NCBI GenBank assembly: GCA_035512155.1 | Contig: DATKEN010000123.1 | Location: 74,042 to 138,041, forward strand | DNA: 64,000 nt | DNA from: JABCYV01 sp035512155 | Lineage (GTDB): Bacteria > Acidobacteriota > Terriglobia > Terriglobales > Acidobacteriaceae | Direction: 5' to 3' | In this document: positions 43,301 through 52,826 of the stretch, one piece after another | How positions within the stretch are numbered: position 1 is the first letter of the stretch | Layout: each line of letters starts with the position of its first letter | Made by a program: the position numbers and the translations under genes | The notes under the pieces: model-generated | What the model was told of the DNA's origin: nothing | The model's input: only the letters and a program-made list of their open reading frames with translations | Database searches by the model: none

Positions 43301-44602
43301 TCAGCTGCTTCCACCCGCAGACACCGTCGCTGGCTCCAGTAGTTTTTCCAACGCCGCCAAAGTTCTCTGCGTGGCACCGGTCTGTGACTGCAATGTCTCG
43401 GCGGCACGACGGCCCAGCGCGATTCGCTCTTGATCATTAGATAGGAGTTCCATCAGCACCAGTGGAAACTCTGCTGGCCCGACCACGCGCACTGCATCCC
43501 GGCTTTGAAACAGTCCTACAATGTCGCGAAAATTTTCCGTGTGATTACCGACGATGATGGGCACTCCGTATTGCGCCGGTTCGATGATATTGTGTCCACC
43601 GCGCGGTACAAGGCTGCCACCGACGAAAGCAACGTCTCCCAAACTGTAGAGTGAGGCAAGCTCGCCGATCGTGTCGATCAAAAGGACTCCGCCCGAAAGC
43701 AGATCTCCGCTCCACAGAGAACGGCGCCAGAAACGGATCGCGAGATGTTGCAGCAGCCCCGAGACTTGTCCAAAGCGCTCCGGGCGGCGGGGGGCCAGAA
43801 TCATCATGGCACGCGGATAACTTGCGAGGACATTCTCGAAGGCTCGCAGCAGCAACGGTTCCTCATCTTCCATTGTGCTGCCACAGACAAGGACTGGGCC
43901 AACTTCCGCCTGCTCGAATGCAGCACGCAGGCTGGCGATGATCGGTGGCGGAGAGAGTGGCGCTACGTCGAACTTCAGATTCCCTTTAACCTGAACGCGT
44001 TGCGCAGGTGCGCCGATTTCCCGCAGGCGGCGAGCGTCCTCTTCTGTCTGAGCGAGAAAGAGATCGATGCGGAGGAGGACCCCGGACAACAAAAGCCCGA
44101 AACGGCGATATCCTGGCCAGGAGCGATCGGAAATTCGGGCGTTCACCACCGCAATTCGCGCTCCGCTCGCGTGTGCCAGCCGCAGAAAGTTCGGCCAAAA
44201 CTCGGTCTCGGCGATCACAATCAGCTCAGGGTGCAGCGCGCGTAGATAAGGTCGGATGGCAAAGGCGAAATCGAGAGGGAAATAGAAAACGCTTTCCTCG
44301 CCAAAGCGTTTGCGAGCGAGCCTTTGGCCGGTCGACGTAGTGGTCGAAATTACAACGCGATGCTGAGGAAAGTGTCGTCGTAATTCCTCAATTACGCCAC
44401 TAACTGCGAGGACCTCGCCTACGGATACAGCATGAACCCATATGGTTCGTCGGGCAGATACTTTGTCAAACCGTATCGGCAATCCCCCGAGGCGCTCACC
44501 CAGCCCTTCGTGGTACTTTCCGTGGCGGAGCATCTGAAACAGCCAATAGGGAAGGCTCACCAGCAGACCTATTGCCAACAGCGAGCTGTAAAGCAAGTAC
44601 AT
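43301..44602 (-). CDS. waaA: 3-deoxy-D-manno-octulosonic acid (Kdo) transferase
   Basis: 433 residues. Adds Kdo to lipid A from CMP-Kdo. A hydrophobic N-terminal anchor (about 3-25) precedes GERLGGLP (catalytic Glu), HAVSVGEVLAVSGVIEEL, FPLDFAFAIRPYL, ETEFWPNFLRLA and VKGNLKFD; the C-terminal half has GSLVPRGGHNIIEPAQYGVPIIVGNHTENF. First gene of the LPS run (waaA, lpxK, rfaE1, DUF885). Gap of 63 bases to lpxK. Confidence 0.94.
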   Translation of the reverse strand: MYLLYSSLLAIGLLVSLPYWLFQMLRHGKYHEGLGERLGGLPIRFDKVSARRTIWVHAVSVGEVLAVSGVIEELRRHFPQHRVVISTTTSTGQRLARKRFGEESVFYFPLDFAFAIRPYLRALHPELIVIAETEFWPNFLRLAHASGARIAVVNARISDRSWPGYRRFGLLLSGVLLRIDLFLAQTEEDARRLREIGAPAQRVQVKGNLKFDVAPLSPPPIIASLRAAFEQAEVGPVLVCGSTMEDEEPLLLRAFENVLASYPRAMMILAPRRPERFGQVSGLLQHLAIRFWRRSLWSGDLLSGGVLLIDTIGELASLYSLGDVAFVGGSLVPRGGHNIIEPAQYGVPIIVGNHTENFRDIVGLFQSRDAVRVVGPAEFPLVLMELLSNDQERIALGRRAAETLQSQTGATQRTLAALEKLLEPATVSAGGSS

Positions 44603-44682
44603 GAAGGAAGGGACATTCTAAACGTATCGGCATCGCCCCAGACACCACCGCGAAGGCCGCACGCATCCTATAATCAACTACC

Positions 44683-45348
44683 ATGTCACGTCGGGTAAGG
44701 CTTGGTTCCGTTCGGACGGCTGTCCTCGCCGCTGTTGTCCTGATCCCGCTGATTTGTCTGGCTGGGAAAGAATTCGTCATGCCCACACCGCGGCCTGCCA
44801 GGAACTATCCCGCGCACGACGAACATCCCACCGAAGCGGTGGCCATTGCAGCCGATCCGTATGACATGGCGGACAAGGCCAGCATTTTCACGGTCCACTA
44901 CAGCGAACTGGGCTTTCTGCCAATCTTTCTGGTGGTCACCAACGATAGCGATCATCCCGTCCAGTTGGCGGGAATGCAGGCTCAACTGGTCACCGTGAAC
45001 AGGAGCAAGCTTAGTCCTGCGACTGAGGACGATATTGACCGGCGTATCGCACGCCCGTCGGCGAGCACCAAGCGATATCCTTTGCCCTTTCCCACTAAGG
45101 TGAAGGGCGGCGTTAGCAAGCAGGCGCGGGAGGAAATCCAGAATGCGCAGTTTGCCGCTAAAGCCGTCGAACCCCGCGGTACACAGGCCGGCTTTCTGTT
45201 TTTTGATGTTTCCGGCATCTCTACGCCGCTGGCGGGAGCGCATTTGTACTTGACCGGGGTGCGGGACGGCAAGGGCAATGAACTGATGTATTTCGAAATT
45301 CCCCTGGAGAAATATCTGAGCGCGCCGGCGAAGTCAAATCCTTACTAG
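44683..45348 (+). CDS. Exported protein of unknown function
   Basis: 221 residues with a hydrophobic N-terminal segment (about 10-28: VRTAVLAAVVLIPLICLAG), a signal peptide or anchor. The rest is a beta-rich domain (IFTVHYSELGFLPIFLVVTNDSDHPVQLAGMQAQLVT and GFLFFDVSGISTPLAGAHLYLTGV), resembling an immunoglobulin-like fold with no motif I recognise. Divergent from waaA, 80 bases away, so possibly an envelope protein. Confidence 0.7.
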   Translation: MSRRVRLGSVRTAVLAAVVLIPLICLAGKEFVMPTPRPARNYPAHDEHPTEAVAIAADPYDMADKASIFTVHYSELGFLPIFLVVTNDSDHPVQLAGMQAQLVTVNRSKLSPATEDDIDRRIARPSASTKRYPLPFPTKVKGGVSKQAREEIQNAQFAAKAVEPRGTQAGFLFFDVSGISTPLAGAHLYLTGVRDGKGNELMYFEIPLEKYLSAPAKSNPY

Positions 45349-45579
45349 TTCTCTAGCGCGGTCAGTTCGGATCTCGGATCTCTTCTTAGGCGTCATCCCC
45401 GAAGCCGGCGTACTACAGCCGGGCGAGGGGTCTTGCGCGGAGCTTCGCTGAGCACGCCGCCGTTCTTCACGTCAGATCCCTCGCCAAGCTTGGGATGACG
45501 CCAGTCTGGTTCAAAAAGAGCCTCGATAAGCTCACCGCATCAAACCCATCATTAGTCACAGCCTTTATAATCACTCGAT
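45349..45579. other. Spacer with dispersed repeat words
   Basis: 231 bases before gatB without a gene. It contains GATCTCGGATCTC words (45375) and a copy of the CAGATCCCTCGC...GGGATGAC repeat (45473-45499). No promoter was assigned. Confidence 0.4.
45473..45499. repeat. Dispersed GATCCCTCGC...GGGATGAC repeat, copy 3
   Basis: CAGATCCCTCGCCAAGCTTGGGATGAC: outer words conserved, the central part changed to CAAGCTTG, itself palindromic. Third copy of the family in this window. Confidence 0.6.
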
Positions 45580-47058
45580 ATGGTCACGACGCCGGAAACC
45601 TCGGTGGCGGCCCGCGCCAAGTATGAGCCGATCATCGGCTTGGAAGTGCACGTCCAGCTTCAGACTGTGAGCAAGATTTTCTGCTCCTGCTCCACCCGAT
45701 TTGGCGATCCACCCAATACCAACGTGTGCCCGGTCTGCCTAGGGTTGCCGGGAGCTTTACCGGTGCTGAATCGCAAGGCGGTGGAGTTCGCAGTCTTGGC
45801 GGCGATGGCGCTGAATTGCCGCGTGAACGAGACTTCCATCTTTGCCCGTAAGAATTACTTCTATCCTGACCTGCCCAAGGGCTATCAGATTTCACAGTAC
45901 GACAAGCCGCTGGCTGAGCACGGAGCGATCGAAATTTCGGTTCAGGGGCGAACAAAGAGGATTGGCATCACGCGGCTTCACTTAGAGGAGGACGCAGGCA
46001 AGAGTCTGCATGAAGGTTTTGCCAATTCGGCAGAGACAACGGCCATTGATCTCAACCGCAGCGGCGTTCCCTTGATTGAAGTTGTCAGTGAGCCCGACAT
46101 TGCCTCGGCCGACGAAGCTTACGAATACCTCACGCGGCTCAGGGAGATCATCCTTTACACCGGGGTCAGCGACTGCAATATGGAAGAAGGCTCCTTGCGT
46201 TGCGACGCCAATGTTAGTGTCCGTCCGCGAGGGCAGAGGGAATTCGGCACAAAAACCGAAGTAAAGAATGTCAACTCCTTCCGCTTTATCCGCGAAGCGC
46301 TGGAGTATGAGATAGACCGCCAAATCGGAGTGATTGAGTCCGGTCGACGGATCACTCAGGAGACGCGGCTCTACAACTCGAATGAGGGCAAGACCTATAG
46401 CATGCGATCGAAGGAGCAGGCACACGACTATCGTTATTTCCCCGAGCCGGACCTCTTGCCGTTGATAGTGGATGAGAAACGGCGGGCCGAGATCCGCGTT
46501 TCTCTTCCCGAGCTGCCCGAAGCGCGACGCAAGCGCATGGTCGCGGACTATGGCATTACGGAGTATGACGCGCAGGTTCTTACCTTCACCAAAGCGCTCG
46601 CGGACCAGTTCGAAGCGGCAGCGAAGGCGGCAAAGAATCCCAAGCGCGTGGCAAACCTGGTCCAGAGCGAACTGATGGGACGATTAAAGGCCAAAGGCCT
46701 GCAGATCGAGCGTTCACCAATTTCGATGAAGGGTGTGGCGGTGTCGGCGGATTTGGTGGAGAGCGGCACAATCTCAGGCAAAATGCTGAAGGACCTCTAC
46801 GATCTCAGCTTCGAGCGTGGGAAGGATTTTCCCGCTGTCTACGAAGACGAAGGCCAGCCAGAACAGTCGCGTGACACTTCAGCGCTGGAAAGAATCATCG
46901 ACCAGATCATCGCAGGCAATCCCAAGCAAGTCGAGCAGTACCGCGCGGGCAAGACCACGGTCGTGGGATTCTTCGTCGGCCAGGTGATGAAAGCGTCCAA
47001 AGGTCAAGCCAATCCGCAGCTGGTGAACGAGCTGCTGGTGAAGAAGCTGCAAACGTAG
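45580..47058 (+). CDS. gatB: Aspartyl/glutamyl-tRNA amidotransferase subunit B
   Basis: 492 residues. Converts Glu-tRNA(Gln) to Gln-tRNA(Gln) (or Asp to Asn) with GatA and GatC. Catalytic-domain blocks: YEPIIGLEVHVQLQTVSKIFC, TNVCPVCLGLPGALPVLN (zinc Cys), ARKNYFYPDLPKGYQISQYD, LEEDAGKS and the SDCNMEEGSLRCDANVSVRP. The C-terminal YqeY/tail helical domain follows (about 360-492). gatA and gatC are elsewhere. Convergent with the amidinotransferase gene. Confidence 0.96.
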   Translation: MVTTPETSVAARAKYEPIIGLEVHVQLQTVSKIFCSCSTRFGDPPNTNVCPVCLGLPGALPVLNRKAVEFAVLAAMALNCRVNETSIFARKNYFYPDLPKGYQISQYDKPLAEHGAIEISVQGRTKRIGITRLHLEEDAGKSLHEGFANSAETTAIDLNRSGVPLIEVVSEPDIASADEAYEYLTRLREIILYTGVSDCNMEEGSLRCDANVSVRPRGQREFGTKTEVKNVNSFRFIREALEYEIDRQIGVIESGRRITQETRLYNSNEGKTYSMRSKEQAHDYRYFPEPDLLPLIVDEKRRAEIRVSLPELPEARRKRMVADYGITEYDAQVLTFTKALADQFEAAAKAAKNPKRVANLVQSELMGRLKAKGLQIERSPISMKGVAVSADLVESGTISGKMLKDLYDLSFERGKDFPAVYEDEGQPEQSRDTSALERIIDQIIAGNPKQVEQYRAGKTTVVGFFVGQVMKASKGQANPQLVNELLVKKLQT

Positions 47059-47105
47059 CTTTCTCCGTGCAGAGTTACCAGGCTTGGAATTGTCGCGGCA
47101 GAAGC

Positions 47106-47996
47106 TCAGAGTCTCAGTAGCGGTCGCGTCAGGCAGGTCGGGCCACCACCGCCGTTGACGCACAGCTCGGAGCCAGGAAAAGTGCGCACGTCGAATCCTG
47201 CTTGACGGAGTCTCTGGTTGGTCTTCTGATTTTCTTGCAACGCAAGTAGTCGCTTCTCGCCTAAAGAAAGAATATTGCAGGCCAGGGTGTCGCGCTCCGA
47301 ATAGTCGATTTCAACAAAGCGGTATGCGCGAGATTTCAGCATCTCGACCGTTTCAACGGCCAGCCATGGCAGATCGACTACCGCGGTTTGTTCATCTAGC
47401 AGGCTGATCAGCGACATCAAGTGCAGACAGGCCGAAGGCCCGGAACCGTAGGGCAGCGGCGCGGAGATAACCTCAACTCCTTTGGGCGCCAGGAGGGCGC
47501 GCATCTGAGCAATTCCCGCGGAGTTGGTGCGATACCCCAGACCGATAAGCAACGTTTTTGCGTCCAGCCAGATCATGTCTCCGGCTTCGGTCGCGCCGGG
47601 AGGCTTGATCTCGCCGAGCATTGAAATGCCGAGAGTCTGATAAAACTCGCGATGTTGTACGGCTTCCGCGACGCGATTAGGTTTGCCAGGATTCATCACA
47701 ATCATGCCGTAATCGGTCGCGAACGACGGATCGTGAGTGTAGACCGCATCCAGCGTGAGCGTGGATGACGCCGGGAGGTGGGCTACTTCGGCGCCAGCCG
47801 CTTGCAATTGGCGAAATAACTCGTCATGTTGTGCTTTCGCTTTCTCGAAATCGGGTGCATGGGCGAACCCCAGCTCCCGCCAACGCGTTGCCGCCGCCGA
47901 TGTGCCCCATCCCGCTGAATGCGGCGGACACACTAGCACTCGTTGCAGCCGACCGACCATGGAGTGACCGTTGACGCCGTTCGAGTTGCTCGGCAA
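47106..47996 (-). CDS. DDAH/arginine-deiminase-like amidinotransferase
   Basis: 296 residues from a TTG at 47996 that sits 5-6 bases after a GGAGG; an ATG at 47960 is the alternative. Motifs: YTHDPSF, GATEAGDMIWLD, LHLMSLISLLD (catalytic His) and the active-site Cys in CVNGGGGPTCLTRP. Family members hydrolyse dimethylarginine to citrulline, deiminate arginine or transfer amidino groups. Substrate unclear. Seven bases separate this from a porin gene upstream, so they are one operon. Product is cytosolic. Confidence 0.83.
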   Translation of the reverse strand: MPSNSNGVNGHSMVGRLQRVLVCPPHSAGWGTSAAATRWRELGFAHAPDFEKAKAQHDELFRQLQAAGAEVAHLPASSTLTLDAVYTHDPSFATDYGMIVMNPGKPNRVAEAVQHREFYQTLGISMLGEIKPPGATEAGDMIWLDAKTLLIGLGYRTNSAGIAQMRALLAPKGVEVISAPLPYGSGPSACLHLMSLISLLDEQTAVVDLPWLAVETVEMLKSRAYRFVEIDYSERDTLACNILSLGEKRLLALQENQKTNQRLRQAGFDVRTFPGSELCVNGGGGPTCLTRPLLRL

Positions 47997-48015
47997 AGTT
48001 TCCTCCAACCCGAAT

Positions 48016-49452
48016 CTAAAACTCCACGTGGGCGCGGAAAGATGGCACCACCACCGGCCCGCGGTCGCGGTTGTAGCCCGGATTGTTGATGTGCTGCACG
48101 CCCGGTGCGATGTAAATCCCTCGCCACAGGTGGGCGGTGTAAAACGCTTCCAGAATGTTTTCCCGACCGTAGTTCAGCTTGCCGTCACCGAGCAGGAAGC
48201 CGAAGCCGCCAGCCGCCAAATAATTCTGGTGATCTTTTTTGATTCCGTTTGACACGAAGGCAACGCCAGCGCGGTCCTGTTTTCGATGCCACTTCGTGCC
48301 ATTTACCCTTAGGCCCTCGGCGAAGGTCAAATCAATTTCGGTGTAGGCGAAGGACTCGGTCTTTCCGTTGTCCCATCCCCCGCGGGCAAACGCCGTGAGG
48401 TTCCGTGTGAGATTCTGTTCCAGGTTGACGCCAAAGCCGTACTTGCGCGTGATGTGCCAGGGATGTCTGGTGATGTCGGACGCGATATGGTTTTGCTCAG
48501 CCTGGATGATCTGGTCGCGATAGATCCCCATGTTCGCATAGTTGGTGTAAGCGAGAAGGCGCACCACGCCTGGCTTCTTCGGGATGGGTCCGTGGCGCAA
48601 TTCAAACTCGAAGTTTTCCGCGTGCACCTGCCACGGCCGCCACACCAGATCAATTCCGTTCGCGACCTTCGGCATAAGCCCTTCGACGAAGCGGAAACCC
48701 CAGTTGCGGTCCTCGTAGTCTGCCATGACGCCCACCGTGTAGCCGCGTGTATCGGCGGCGTAGTCCCAGGCGCCGTTGTTGTCCACGGACCAGTTGGTGA
48801 ATTGAAAACGCGTGTCGGAGCCCACCGAATTCAGATCAAAGAAATCAGGCAGGCTGAACTTGCCGAAACGAACTTCCAGGCGACGCCGCGGCAGTTCATC
48901 GAACAGCGAGAGGGGAGTGCGCTCGCTCTCTACCTTGTCTTTACTAAGAGCAAATACCTTGTGGATCATGCCGCGCGCCAGATACGGCGCTTTGCTGAGC
49001 AAGGGATTGCGCACGATGTCCAGATCCGTATTGCCGGCCAAGCCAAGGCCGGTACTGAGCGCCGAACCACCCGCTTCTTCGATGTCGACCAGGATCTCCG
49101 TGGAATTATTCAAACGCACGCCAGTGTAGAGCGTGAGCACGCGCGAAGTGGCCTTTTCATAGTTTGGGGCGAGACTGTTCCTGCCGCTGTACTTGGCATC
49201 GAACGGAGGATGAGTTTGGAAGATGAAATTTGCCTGCCCCGACAGCCAAAAGCGAGTGTCTTTAAAATGGGGAAACATGCTCTGCGGGTCGGGGGAGTCC
49301 GCTTCCCTATTCGCGCCTGAAGCGGCAGGCTCCTGAGGAGGATCAAGTTGTTGGCACTTGGCAGGACTGGCCCAGCCTAAGGTCGCAATCATCCACAAGG
49401 CAAGCCGCGGCCAGCATGTTTTCCGACGCACGAGTTGGCTCGGCTTCTTCAT
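48016..49452 (-). CDS. Outer-membrane carbohydrate porin (OprB-like)
   Basis: 478 residues. Signal peptide (RLALWMIATLGWASPAKC, ends near residue 33) precedes a beta-barrel with repeated aromatic strands and a final HVEF, the outer-membrane C-terminal signature. Segments such as FWLSGQANFIFQTHPPFDAKYSGRNSL, RRRLEVRFGKFSLPDFFDLNSVGSDTRFQF and GIYIAPGVQHINNPGYNRDRGP match OprB porins. Second porin of the window; unlike the first it is in an operon with an amidinotransferase, so it may carry an amidine compound. Confidence 0.85.
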   Translation of the reverse strand: MKKPSQLVRRKTCWPRLALWMIATLGWASPAKCQQLDPPQEPAASGANREADSPDPQSMFPHFKDTRFWLSGQANFIFQTHPPFDAKYSGRNSLAPNYEKATSRVLTLYTGVRLNNSTEILVDIEEAGGSALSTGLGLAGNTDLDIVRNPLLSKAPYLARGMIHKVFALSKDKVESERTPLSLFDELPRRRLEVRFGKFSLPDFFDLNSVGSDTRFQFTNWSVDNNGAWDYAADTRGYTVGVMADYEDRNWGFRFVEGLMPKVANGIDLVWRPWQVHAENFEFELRHGPIPKKPGVVRLLAYTNYANMGIYRDQIIQAEQNHIASDITRHPWHITRKYGFGVNLEQNLTRNLTAFARGGWDNGKTESFAYTEIDLTFAEGLRVNGTKWHRKQDRAGVAFVSNGIKKDHQNYLAAGGFGFLLGDGKLNYGRENILEAFYTAHLWRGIYIAPGVQHINNPGYNRDRGPVVVPSFRAHVEF

Positions 49453-49853
49453 TTCCTGAAAGTAATTTGTTGAATTTACTCCTGCTCGCTTAGCGGAACA
49501 TTAAACTGTCCGGGATCTTTGGCGTGTTCCAGCCCTATCCCGACAGTGAGGGTCTAAATGCATAAACAGAATACAGTCGAGCAGGCACTTACCGAAGACG
49601 AGAAACGCTGTTTGCGAGGTCGCGGAACACGGCCACCAATAAAACGGGACAGCCCGGAGCCCCCCGAGGCTGTCCTGAACCCTCCCGGTTAGAAGGGCAT
49701 GTCACTATGGCTAAAATAGCGAAAGCGTGTTTCAGCCAGGTTGCGGGAAAATTAAAATCGCATGAATTTCCGAGTATCGCACGCCGGTGTTTCAAACCTT
49801 TCCCGCTGTTATATTTATTAGTCATTTCATACTAGTCGGTTTGTGGGGGACCG
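49453..49853. other. 400-base spacer with a hairpin, upstream of hemL
   Basis: No gene found. A hairpin GGACAGCC / GGCTGTCC (49647-49675, 13-base loop) lies mid-way and an AT-rich part (TTATATTTATTAG, about 49809) just before hemL may contain its promoter. The stretch is unassigned otherwise. Confidence 0.45.
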
Positions 49854-51170
49854 ATGTCGCGCAAGGTCGAGCTATCGCGCAAGCTGCAGCAGCGCGCGGA
49901 GCAGATGATCCCCGGCGGCGTGAATTCGCCAGTACGCGCCTTTACTGCCGTGGGCGGCGATCCGCCGTTCATCGTTCGCGGCCAAGGCTCACACCTGTGG
50001 GACGCGGATGGCAACGAGTACATCGATTACATCGGCTCTTGGGGACCTCTGATCCTCGGCCATGCGGCACCCGCCGTGATTGAAGCCATCTTCAACGCGG
50101 CCTGCAATGGGACCAGCTTCGGCGCTTCCACGCCCGCTGAAGCCGATCTCGCGGAAATTATCCTGTCGGCATTTCCGGGCATGCAGAAAGTGCGCTTTGT
50201 CAACTCTGGTACCGAAGCCACCATGTCCGCTATCCGTCTGGCCCGCGCGTCCACCAAGCGTAAGTACATCGTGAAGTTTGAAGGCTGTTATCACGGGCAC
50301 GCAGACGCTCTGCTGGTGAAAGCCGGTTCTGGAGTAGCTACTCTCGGGATCCCGGGATCGGCAGGTGTGCCGGAAGAGTTCACTCAGTTCACACTAGCCT
50401 TGCCCTTCAATGACATCGACGCAGTCGAGTTGGCATTCTCCAAGTACAAACATCAGATCGCCTGCGTAATCGTCGAGCCGGTTGTGGGCAACATGGGGTG
50501 CGTCCCCGGCTCTGGCGGATATTTGGCGGCGCTGCGGCTGATCACTCAGCGCGAAAATGCGGTCCTCATCTTTGATGAAGTGATGACCGGATTCCGCCTC
50601 GCCTTCGGGGGAGCCCAGGAGCTCTACGGGATTCGCCCTGATCTGACGACAATGGGGAAGATTATCGGCGGTGGGCTGCCGGTCGGCGCTTACGGAGGCG
50701 CGAACGAGATCATGGATTTGGTGGCACCGCTCGGCCCCATGTATCAGGCTGGCACCTTATCGGGAAATCCTTTGGCAATGGCCGCGGGGCTGGCGACGTT
50801 GCGTCATCTGCAAGAGCACAAGCAGGAGATCTATCCTCGCCTGGATAAGCTTGCCGGAGAATTGGTTGAGGGAGTCGCCGCGGCCGCCCAGGAAGCGGGC
50901 GTACCCGTCTCTCCCGGTCGCGTAGGTTCGATGTTCACCTGGTTCTTCACCGCCGGCCCAGTGACCGATTGGAATTCAGCCTCGAAGTCCGATACCGAAG
51001 CCTTCGGCCGGTTCTTCCGAGCCATGCTGGACAACGGAGTTTATCTGCCGCCGTCGCAGTATGAAGCCGGGTTCCTCAGCACGGCGCACACGGAAGAAGA
51101 CATTCGCAAAACGATTGCCGCAGCCAAGAAGGCGTTTGCCCTGGCACGTGCGGGCTCAGCCGGTAACTGA
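49854..51170 (+). CDS. hemL: Glutamate-1-semialdehyde 2,1-aminomutase
   Basis: 438 residues. Makes 5-aminolevulinate for haem and tetrapyrroles, using PLP. Blocks: IPGGVNSPVRAFTAVGG, DADGNEYIDYIGSWGP, FVNSGTEATMSAIRLAR, CYHGHADALLVKAGSG, FDEVMTGFR, MGKIIGGGLPVGAYGG (Schiff-base Lys). Typical length. 3' end overlaps the convergent deacetylase gene by 15 bases. Confidence 0.96.
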   Translation: MSRKVELSRKLQQRAEQMIPGGVNSPVRAFTAVGGDPPFIVRGQGSHLWDADGNEYIDYIGSWGPLILGHAAPAVIEAIFNAACNGTSFGASTPAEADLAEIILSAFPGMQKVRFVNSGTEATMSAIRLARASTKRKYIVKFEGCYHGHADALLVKAGSGVATLGIPGSAGVPEEFTQFTLALPFNDIDAVELAFSKYKHQIACVIVEPVVGNMGCVPGSGGYLAALRLITQRENAVLIFDEVMTGFRLAFGGAQELYGIRPDLTTMGKIIGGGLPVGAYGGANEIMDLVAPLGPMYQAGTLSGNPLAMAAGLATLRHLQEHKQEIYPRLDKLAGELVEGVAAAAQEAGVPVSPGRVGSMFTWFFTAGPVTDWNSASKSDTEAFGRFFRAMLDNGVYLPPSQYEAGFLSTAHTEEDIRKTIAAAKKAFALARAGSAGN

Positions 51171-51893
51171 CGGCTGATGGCTGCCTGCTTTCTCCATCAT
51201 CTCCGGAACAGTGAGGAACTCGTATCCTTCTGACTTATGGCGTGCGATGAGGTGGTCTGTTGCGATCACGGTTCGCGAACGGTCTGTCCCGAAAGCGTGA
51301 TGCCCGCCGTCATGCAGCAAAATCACATTGCCACCGTGGACTCCTCTCGTGACTTTGCGTTCAATGTACTCTGCCGAAGTCGCGTTCCAGTCGTACCCAG
51401 TTACGTTCCACATCACAGGCAGAAGTCCTAGTCCCCGAACCACTCGCAGGGTGATCGGTCTGCGCCCGCCGAAGGGTGGACGGAACAAATTCGAATGCTC
51501 GCCCACAGCATCAGTAATCGCCTCACGGCACTGCAGGATTTCTTCCTTCACCTGGCTGGCAGACTTGAAAATCAGTCGCGGATGGGTGAAAGTGTGGTTT
51601 CCGATGACATGCCCAGCCCGGACCAGTTCGCGAGCGATGTCGGGCCTCTGTTTTACGTAGCGGCCGATGAGGAAGAATGTGGCCCGCACCCCACGCTTGG
51701 CCAGGACCTCCAGCAGACGGAGAGTGTGAGGATCATTCGGGCCGTCGTCGTAGGTGAGCGCGAGTTGCTTTGTTCCAGCCTTTAATCCAGTAAAGGTCCT
51801 TCCATACCATTGGCCTGTGGGTGCTGTCGACTGATATCCCGCGGCGCCCATCGCCGCGGCGGCAGCCGCCGCGCCTAAAATAGCTCGCAACAT
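51156..51893 (-). CDS. Polysaccharide deacetylase (NodB-like)
   Basis: 245 residues from ATG 51893 with an alanine-rich signal anchor (LRAILGAAAAAAAMGAAGY). CE4 motifs: LTYDDGPNDPHT (catalytic Asp), IGNHTFTHP (zinc His pair), RPPFGGRRP and VILLHDGGHH. Such enzymes remove N-acetyl groups from chitin-like oligomers or peptidoglycan. The upstream frame would begin 16 codons earlier without a signal. Convergent and overlapping hemL. Confidence 0.87.
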   Translation of the reverse strand: MLRAILGAAAAAAAMGAAGYQSTAPTGQWYGRTFTGLKAGTKQLALTYDDGPNDPHTLRLLEVLAKRGVRATFFLIGRYVKQRPDIARELVRAGHVIGNHTFTHPRLIFKSASQVKEEILQCREAITDAVGEHSNLFRPPFGGRRPITLRVVRGLGLLPVMWNVTGYDWNATSAEYIERKVTRGVHGGNVILLHDGGHHAFGTDRSRTVIATDHLIARHKSEGYEFLTVPEMMEKAGSHQPSVTG

Positions 51894-52038
51894 GACGAGG
51901 CGATTGTAAATGCACTGCAGATTGGAGATTGTAGATTTCAATCAAGGTCTGAAATCTGAAATCCGCCGCTGTTAACCTTTCTCGCAATTGCCTCGCAGCC
52001 CGAAGCAATATATCCTGCCATGCGAAGCCCTCGATCCC

Positions 52039-52704
52039 ATGGCCAATCTTTTTGAACTGCCCCGCTACATTGCAGTGGAAGGTCCCATACGAGTCGGTAA
52101 GAGCACGTTGGCGCGCGTGCTGGCCGAGCGCCTGAACGCCCAGCGCGTCATGGAGGCGGAGGACAACCCCTTTCTGCACGCCTTTTATCAGGGGGAGCCG
52201 GGAGCCGGTTTTCAGGCGCAGTTTGCTTTCCTGATCCGACGCTTCGAGCAGCTCCACGGGCTCGACTTGGGTCCACGCTCGCAGAAGACGATCGTTACCG
52301 ACTTCATCTTCGAAAAAGACAAGCTTTTCGCCTGCTTGAACCTCACCGACCAGGAACTCGACACCTACAATCGCTACTACAACTATTTCCATGAACAACT
52401 CCCTACTCCCGACCTGGTGATCTACCTGCAAGCTACCCCCGAGGTGCTGAAGAAGCGTCTGAAAAAAAAGAATGCGCCGGGAGAGAAGGCGATCAACGAG
52501 GATTATCTCGAGGAAGTGATCAAGGCCTACGAACACTTCTTCTTTCACTACACGTCGTCCGACCTGCTGATCGTGAATACCTCGGAAATAGACTTCGTCG
52601 AGCGCAACGAAGATTTGCAGGAGCTGCTGCGAAAAGTCTCGGCTCCAATCAAGGGCACCCAGTATTTCCTGCCGCTTGGAAGCCGGGAAGCGGCCTCAGC
52701 GTAG
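52039..52704 (+). CDS. Deoxynucleoside kinase (dGK/dAK-like)
   Basis: 221 residues from ATG 52039, where homology begins (ANLFELPRYIAVEGPIRVGKSTLARVLAERL). P-loop GPIRVGKST, DFIFEKDKLFA (the DRS-like motif), YLQATPEVLKKRLKKKNAPGE (LID) and the C-terminal helical part fit the deoxyguanosine/deoxyadenosine kinase family of dNTP salvage. Single gene, next to the toxin-antitoxin cluster. Confidence 0.9.
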   Translation: MANLFELPRYIAVEGPIRVGKSTLARVLAERLNAQRVMEAEDNPFLHAFYQGEPGAGFQAQFAFLIRRFEQLHGLDLGPRSQKTIVTDFIFEKDKLFACLNLTDQELDTYNRYYNYFHEQLPTPDLVIYLQATPEVLKKRLKKKNAPGEKAINEDYLEEVIKAYEHFFFHYTSSDLLIVNTSEIDFVERNEDLQELLRKVSAPIKGTQYFLPLGSREAASA

Positions 52705-52826
52705 GACTTGCGTGGGGACAGGCGACCCCGGCTTTCCGGTCGAGCGTAGTTCGACAGTCACACACCTGCGGGAGCGGCCCCCGCTGCTCACATACGCTGG
52801 TTTCTCACTTGCAGGTTCGCGGTCAA

